From: Gracilariopsis chorda
Lineage: Eukaryota; Rhodophyta; Florideophyceae; Gracilariales; Gracilariaceae
DNA: 64,000 bases
Direction: 5' to 3'
Assembly (NCBI GenBank): GCA_003194525.1
Contig: NBIV01000026.1
Coordinates: forward strand, 62,001-126,000
The position numbers and the translations under genes were made by a program. Under the pieces are notes generated by a model. That model did no database searches, had not been told where the DNA came from, and saw only the letters and a list, made by a program, of their open reading frames with translations. This document shows, one piece after another, positions 57,881-64,000 of this stretch; the stretch's first letter is position 1; every line of letters starts with the position of its first letter.

Positions 57881-58723
57881 GATTACCATTGGCTAGTCGT
57901 TTGAAGGGAAATAAATGTGCGCCCATTGATGTATTCTAAGGGGTGAACTTGCTCGTCCTCATAGCAATCGTTAGGTAGGTTACACCATTTGGTCTTCCAT
58001 GCGTGTCAGTGAGTGACTTCGAAAATTCCAAAAACCAAAGCAAGTCAAGAAATTAATGGCTGGCGAGGGAACTAAGAAAAGGAAGTCTGTGCTTCGACAT
58101 GGAATGGTCTATGCAGATAAGTACGCTTCACGTGCTCTCGATCAGTTTTATGAAATTGATATGACTTCTCTTTCTCGTCTGAGAGAAGACAGAGCTCTGT
58201 GTCTAATAAGCTGATTTCAGACACATTACATGGTATGGAACAGATTTCTGCAGCGCCTGTTCTTCTTCACCGTGTTATATCATAAAACTCAGCTCCTGGA
58301 TGGTACTGATATACGAAAAAGCACAGAAGCCATCGAGGTCCGTCCAGAATGCAGCATCGTTACTAGAAAACTGCTTCTTGGTCTCCGGTCTCTAGTCTTC
58401 GCCGACTTAATCAGCGCCATGACGATAGCGCTTTCCGCAAACAGAACTGCGAACATTCTCTTTTTTCTCTCACAAAGAACTGTGGGTATCAGATCGATCT
58501 TTACCTATTGAGAACAATTGCAAAAAACTCAAAGTTTGCCGATCTACTAAAACATCATTCTTTGACATTCCAGAATCGTTAGTAAGTGTTAGAAACACAT
58601 GTTATGCTATGTAAATGTCGGATAATGTGGTCGATCGTTGTCATATATCCGACTATACTTATGCTTATGCCGTATTTTGCTGTGTTTCGTGCAGATCACT
58701 AGTTTAGGGGTGTCTCGGTGTTT
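57881..58723. other. Unassigned region
   Basis: No recognised gene. A 52-codon plus-strand frame at 58056-58214 starts MAGEGTKKRKSVLRHGMVYA and is clean but too short and featureless to call. A Helitron Rep domain would be expected here or further right and is not visible. Confidence 0.3.
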
Positions 58724-59830
58724 TTATGTTTTCGCGACTAATAGAAGGGCCACGTGATTGCTATTTACGGTTTCAAAGAAATAATTGTGGACAGTTCCCA
58801 GTCCCTTTATATAAAATGGTTCAAAGATTTGGTGAAGGCTTGTGGTGTTTTTAGTGGGACATGAAACATGCGTACCAGTTCGTATGATGAATTCATGAAC
58901 CTTCAATTCATCAAGATTTCCAGGATTCGTCAAGCCTTTCTTTCAGTTTACGAGCTTCAACGACTGTCGGCGGTTCAGCTTTGACTTTCTTGCGTGAACC
59001 AGTTGTCTTGTGACTCTTCCATGCATAATTTTCAGATCATAGTGAGGATGATATTAATGATAAGCATAGGTCTAGTCATCAGCTCAGATTTATCTTCAGT
59101 TCCCATGAATCTGCTCCCAGTCAGAGTATCCAGTTCCAATCTCTTGTCAAGTGCTTTTTGCATTCAATGGTTGTTGGATAGCATCGTAATTAGTCATCTT
59201 AGAAAAAAACTCCTTAAATCAGCCTAAACGGTGACCTGTCAATCCACAGTGAACGTCGTCAGTATCTGTATTGAAAAAACAGAACTGCTTCATTCCAAGT
59301 AGTATGAATCTAGAACCATGTCTCACAGAGTAGTGTTCCATGCTCCGATCATTCTTTCCGCTATTCCATTAGAAATTCCTGTATAGCGGGTTAATAGTCT
59401 GCAAACAATGCCCTACTTATTTATGAAGTTCAGTACAGTGGCTGCGGTAGAGCTCATCGTATTGTCAGACATGAAAATATGCAGGGGTCCAAAGAAATAG
59501 ATTATGTCTTTTTGTACGAAATGGACAACGATTTGAGCCCTAGCTTTCTGTGAGGCCCAAGCATAAGTAGATTTTAATAAATGATCGACTGCAATTAAAA
59601 TGTAGTTATTTTATAACGGTCGTGACTGTGAATGGTCCTGAAAAGTCAATCGAGAACGTTGGAAACAAGCATCTAAGCGGATACATCTGCGTCATTTTGT
59701 AGGCGAATATAGAGAGGGCAGTTTGGCACCGGTCACATCTTTTCAAATAATCAATTATATCAGTAGGGCCTTTCCAGAACAACTTTCTTGCTGCTTTGAA
59801 CGTCCATGTGTGCAATATCATCATGATATA
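58724..59830 (-). pseudogene. Integrase remnant of element H
   Basis: HHCC part: KIYHDDIAHMDVQSSKKVVL and LKRCDRCQTAL. Core: FSIDFSGPFTV, HIFMSDNTMSSTAATVLNFI and TGISNGIAERMIGAWNTTL. C-terminal part: NLDELKVHEFIIRTGTHVSC and FEPFYIKGLGTVH, parallel to NVDEKKIQKFQVSDLVLVAK and KFFGPCRVV of element F. Heavily broken. Confidence 0.75.
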
Positions 59831-60151
59831 TCTTAAGAATCAATGCTCTTGAAGCACATTGGATATCATTCGGAGGCCATCAGAAGTGCTTCTCATAACC
59901 AATCTTCCAAACTACCAGCATTACCGGATGTCGGTGGGTACGATTGGGGTTTTTTGCTAGAATTTCTTTTACGTTGAGGTATATCAGATTCCCTTCGAAC
60001 TGATGTTCCGTTCTGAATGAATAATCTCCTTCTAAAACGATCCAACTTGTATCATCAGCTAAATCAATCTTCTCGATCGTGCACCATCGTAATTATTCAG
60101 TCGCCTTGTTTTTCTATCTTAAGCGGTACTGAATCTGGAACTCCTATTCAG

Positions 60152-60415
60152 CTAATACCTTTCTATGCCCAGAGCTTCACGTATATAACTTTTTCTTGAA
60201 CAGCACATTTGGGGATGTGACATTAACGTAACAGGAAGTATACAAAACAGGTAGTAATTGGAATTCTTCAATGCAAATATGGCCGCCGGGGCTTCTCGTT
60301 TGCATTCAGAACATTTCATTTTTGCTATTGGCTTGGTCTTACTGCAGTATTGATTGGGATGCAGATGCCTATTTTCTTTCTTTACGATGGAACGAAGGCA
60401 TTTGAAACAGAACAT
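60152..60415 (-). pseudogene. RNase H remnant of element H
   Basis: KCSECKREAPAAIFALKNSN and KKENRHLHPNQY correspond to NYSACEREALAVIFALKKF and KKEDGKIHPLQF of element F's RNase H. The Cys-rich look is incidental and does not indicate a zinc finger. Confidence 0.65.
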
Positions 60416-60584
60416 GCACTCATTTCTAGGAAAAATGAGGGGTCGAAGTTTGGAAAGCAGGAAGTGGTAGTAAAGCCCGCTTCTTCCTCAAGTTTTCAAA
60501 TGCAGTATTCATGTCATAAGTCTATAACCTGTTACTCTTTTCAGATGTATCTTCATGGAAGAGAGCTGAGGATTCTGCATTGTG

Positions 60585-61714
60585 TGTGCTGGGGCCATCA
60601 AAAAACCGTGACGCAAGGGGGCCAAACTTAGCAAAAAAGTAGGCTAAGAAGGGTGTCATCGTAGCTGAAAGCCCCGTAGAGATGAAAATGATAAACAAAA
60701 AGACCGAAAAAATGGAAATTCAGGGACCAAAACGACTCAGCCTGCTAAGAAAATATGAAAACAAAGACTCAGCCTGCTAAGTAAATATGAAAACAGAGCC
60801 TCAGCCTGCTAAGCAAATATGAAAACAAAAGGGAGTGCAAGAGTCTCAATCTCCGAAAACTTCTTCAAAGCTTCTTAAAACAGCGCACGACCAAAGAAGT
60901 ATATCGATAGCCACAAAGAGTCAAACTCCCAGCTCTTGGTCAGATACTCCGGATGTGTAGTGATTTCTGCAGTCTATCTACTTCTGTACTAACCGGAAGC
61001 AGGCGCGTACAATCTTTACAGGGCTTCCAAAGGAGAGCTACTAACGGAAGGATATGCTTTCACTCTGTACGCAATGTGGCCCTTCGCAGGAAAAGTTGCA
61101 CGGCACGTTGCCTGCGGACAGGTTCCCGTCTAGTACTTCCGTCCGGAAATAGCCAGGTCTTTCGACCGACACCGTTATCCGAGCAAAGCTCCCGTGGGGC
61201 TCACAGAGGACAGAAGCACCTTCGGTACACACTGCCAGTCCCCAATCAACGCTCGACGCGCTTCAACCAGTCTTGGTGACGGCAGCTCCCCACCCCAAGT
61301 ATGCACGTAGAGGCAAACGGGTCACTACATGCAGATGATGGATGATTGGTTGAGTGAAAGAGTGGGAAAAGTTGGGGGGTGAGGTTTTTTTATGAGTATG
61401 ATGTTGAGATGAGTCCAGACCGAAGTTCGTGCCTTAACGTGCCCTTTTATAGCGTCGAAAAGTATTTCAAACAACGCAGGACCGCATTACTACTTTCTAC
61501 GTCCTCATGTGGGCGTCTAAGTTACTCCATTGGCTTCTAGCAGCCTCTAGGGCTGCATACCAACCAATAACGCTCTGTCTTCTTGCGCCAGCCTCACTTA
61601 AATGCAGTAGCGTGGCTGGGCGCAGGGAGGGAAAGAATGCTCTAGGAGCTGCTGGAACACTCTATACGTGTCCTCCAGCAGTGCTGGGACATTCTACACG
61701 TTTTGCGACAAACA
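60585..61714 (-). repeat. Solo LTR of the F family nested in element H
   Basis: About 1.13 kb, starting TGTGCTGGGGCCATC and ending CGACAAACA on the plus strand. It matches the F LTRs throughout (CGTGACGCA-GGGGGCCAAA, AAAGGAGAGCTACTAACGG, TCTTTCGACCG) but is more diverged from them than they are from each other. H sequence continues on both sides. GTGTG occurs at 60582-60586 and 61715-61719, a likely target duplication, though low in complexity. No internal element remains. Confidence 0.75.
60735..60830 (+). repeat. Three tandem 32-bp repeats inside the solo LTR
   Basis: Units start at 60735, 60767 and 60799, each beginning CTCAGCCTGCTAAG and then AAATATGAAAACA with small differences. The two F LTRs carry only one related unit (GCTCAACCTGCAACGATAA), so the expansion is specific to this copy. 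Confidence 0.85.
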
Positions 61715-61899
61715 GTGTGGTAGGAAACGACAATACCACTGAGCTCGTCCAAGAAAACTTTTTACATGAGATGAATTGTATTGCATTTGTTTTCTTGTCA
61801 TTTATTTGAAATCTATTACCTACTACAATGTGTCGAAGTACTCGTAATTTAGATTGAGAAAGGCTACATTTCCTAACCTTGGTTTTCATTCCAGAAGAC

Positions 61900-62330
61900 C
61901 TACCTCTCTCAAACACCTGTAATCAATGATCAACATGTTCTTAAATGTTCGTCGAGAATACTGAAAAATCATCCGCATGCTCCGCTCCAAAATGTAGTCT
62001 CTTCAAAACGACGTCCACTATTCTCTAAAAGGTATTAGAGACATTCATAGGCACAAGTGATATGAATTCAACTGTGAGGTACCGTATTTCCAAACGAAAG
62101 TACTTGTCTCTTTGCTGCGGACAGCACTCTTACTCACCAGTGTCCAGAAATCAAATGTAGAGCTGTGGAAATAGTTGGTCTTCCCAGATCATCAAAACTC
62201 TCTTCGATATTTGATAAAGGCCAGCAAATGTAGTTCATGACTTCATTCAACGATGGATAGTCAACACAGAAGCGAGATATATCATAATACTTCAGAGCAA
62301 CGACAACAGGAAAACTCAGTCAGAAGCATA
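61900..62330 (-). pseudogene. RT remnant of element H
   Basis: The minus strand reads RFCVDYPSLNEVMNYICWPL and EESFDDLG, then STALHLISGHW, parallel to element F (RFCVDYRELNRVMKADRWPL, FTTLDLFSGYW). Confidence 0.7.
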
Positions 62331-62939
62331 TAAATAATTATAACAACCCGTAGAATATCACTGATCTATTTTCGCACAACAGCATTGTATTTTGAGAGAA
62401 AGGGATTGTGCTCTACCTTTTATTAATGTTGGGGCCTTAAAGTCCAGCGAATGCTGCATTAAAACATCCAATAGAGGCGGAGCTTCCGAGCACAAAGCAA
62501 TGAGGTCCTTCTTCATTGCCTCCAGCTCAGGACGACATGTAAATGATTTTGATAAGTGCTCAACGTTCGTCGCTGAACGAGCAGATCTTTGATCCTATTC
62601 CTCGAAAACATTCTTTGATTCGGGGTTTCAACCATCTTCATTGTGATGTTCTCCCTCAGGATCGTTTTAAAATAAATGCAGAATTGTTTTGCCTTCTTGA
62701 CCGTCAAATATGTGCAGTTTGAAGCAGATCCCATGCTGTACTAAAGGCACAAAATCTTTTTCAATCTACAACTTGATAAAGGTGATAAAAGACCAATATC
62801 GAAGTCAATCGTAAAGTAATCACTGTTGGCACAGGAGTGGGGTACACTTGTCATCTTTCAATCATAACCCAAATGTAGACCAGAAGCCTTTTTGTAAAGA
62901 GCACCGGTTAGCCTTTGATTATCAAGGCCCAAACACGTT

Positions 62940-63203
62940 TGTAATTCTTGCAATTATGGTAACCCTATGATTGCATGTAAATGTGGGTTAGTCGAAGAGA
63001 ATGAATTTCCAAAGTGTACTTGAACGTCCAAAGTTCACTGATATATGTCGTCGTATACATTTTAGAGCAGCTCGAGACCTATCACCCATTGTTATTTTTC
63101 TAGTGGCCAGTCGTGGCAATAAACTAAGGCTTTTAACAAATGAAATATAGGTGAGGCTTGGTATTGCTGTGGAGGTGCAACGCGAAATGCGTGGAAATTG
63201 CAA
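62940..63203 (-). pseudogene. Protease remnant of element H
   Basis: ATRKITMGDRSRAALKCIRR and HISVNFGRSS parallel KKITVANGTSAVCKGILHDV and LISFGG in element F's protease. The active-site side is cut by LTR C. Confidence 0.55.
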
Positions 63204-64000
63204 TGATGCTACTCATAGGAGTGCGACGCGGTTACCGTGACGGATGTACCGTATATGAGTTGGAACAGTACTAATTGATGCCAATGGGAGCGTTTACTGT
63301 GTGAAGTTTCACCTAGGAAGGTAGAAATCTAGAATGGATTGCAGAATGAGTGGACACATGTGCGCGTGTGCCACAGCAACATGCTGTAGTGATATGTTTT
63401 ACTTCCGTTGACCCCCCAGGGTGCCAGAAACTGGTCTGTCTACGTGTGTGGACCTGAGGAGGTGTGCACTATTATAGTTAATTATTATAGTTGATTATGG
63501 TAGTGTACATACTTAGGTGAGGACGACTTTGTCGTCGCGAGCACTTAGAAAAGTTAACCCGAGACTTCGGTCATTCATAACTGTTCAGTTTGGCCTGAGG
63601 TATCTGGCTCTGGATTGTGACGTCGTTGCGCCGTGTACTACTCCTCGCGGAGGGTCACCGCATTCGGTTCGCTCAATTGAACCGCTCGTTAAACATACAG
63701 GTACTCTGCGTTATAATTGTCGAGTGACATTTATCTACCGTGTGGTACTGGTATCGCCACTGTATTGGGTAATTTCTCCGATACATCCCGTGCATTTGCA
63801 CCCTCCTTCGCGTCTGTTTCTGCTTTCCGCATGACTCGCAGGGTGGGTTTTATCCGTCCTCGGAAGGCACCCCGCACCGGGTATATTCTAAACCACCGCA
63901 TGGCATGGCACACTGGTCTCTGGTTTTACCATCTTTCTGGCTCCAGTTCACCTCTCTTTATCCACCTCTGCGGTCAATCCGAAATACGTACGTAGTTACG
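63204..64000 (+). repeat. C: LTR of the A/B family, reaching the window edge
   Basis: It begins TGATGCTACTCATAGGAGTG and matches the minus-strand LTR of element A in several blocks (GTTTCACCTAGGAAGGTAG, GTGTGGACCTGAGGAGGTG, CGGAGGGTCACCGCATT). By comparison it should end near position 64000. Whether a full element follows or it is a solo LTR cannot be seen. Confidence 0.75.

Larger units (their letters stand above)
58724..63203 (-). mobile_element. Element H: Ty3/gypsy relic of the F type with a nested LTR
   Basis: Collinear minus-strand remnants of element F's pol: protease (about 62940-63203), RT (about 61900-62330), RNase H (60152-60415) and integrase (58724-59830). An F-family LTR lies between RT and RNase H at 60585-61714. 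The right end coincides with the start of LTR C at 63204, so gag and the 5' LTR of H are not visible. It is heavily broken and the oldest of the F-like copies. Confidence 0.75.

Noticed and set aside
60152-60415. Cys-rich protein as a zinc finger or nucleocapsid
   Set aside because: Comparison with element F shows it is the RNase H region (CEREALAVIFALKKF equivalent), so the Cys residues are chance.
60735-60830. CRISPR-like array
   Set aside because: Three head-to-tail 32-bp units without spacers, inside an LTR; a simple tandem expansion.
1-64000. Polinton/Maverick or endogenous DNA virus genes
   Set aside because: No protein-primed DNA polymerase, FtsK-like ATPase, capsid or cysteine protease motifs were seen on either strand.

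Overview
This window comes from a eukaryotic nuclear genome made mostly of old transposable elements. The evidence is many LTR retrotransposons of the Ty3/gypsy and Copia types, relics of three DNA transposon groups (Tc1/mariner, PIF/Harbinger, Helitron), and one host gene with a spliceosomal intron. There are no bacterial features such as operons or ribosome binding sites. A repeat-rich alga or other protist, a fungus-like organism or an animal would all fit. Nothing in the window fixes the species, so I leave it open.

Layout. 1-4503: the 5' half of a minus-strand Ty3/gypsy element (element 1) with a 652-bp LTR, inserted into the integrase of element A. 4504-11072: element A, minus-strand Ty3/gypsy, with its 5' LTR at 10268-11072. 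It abuts Copia element D (11073-15202 and a little beyond), which also carries an LTR-only insertion (S1, 13889-14708). 15203-22422: the least repetitive stretch, with a four-finger C2H2 zinc-finger gene (19295-20123, one 106-bp intron). 22423-29166: element F, the best preserved Ty3/gypsy copy, with both LTRs. 29175-34319: Copia element E with both LTRs. About 35.5-36.37 kb: another LTR (S2) of the A/B family. 36376-38410 plus the LTR to its right: element G, a relative of F, cut short at S2.

40544-53809: a Tc1/mariner transposon split by the complete 12-kb element B (40915-52891). B is a plus-strand relative of A flanked by a 5-bp target duplication, TATTT. It carries a chromodomain-like module far downstream of its integrase and a run of antisense open segments before its 3' LTR. 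54.5-57.9 kb: relics of a PIF/Harbinger transposase and a Helitron Pif1-type helicase. 58724-63203: element H, an F-family relic that contains a solo LTR (60585-61714). 63204-64000: an LTR of the A/B family (C) starts inside H and runs to the window edge.

The retroelements are fossils with several to many breaks each, so nothing here works as a pathway. What the window records is an order of insertions: element 1 into A, A and S1 into D, B into Tc1, and a solo LTR and C into H. The zinc-finger gene is the only locus that looks like a functioning host gene.
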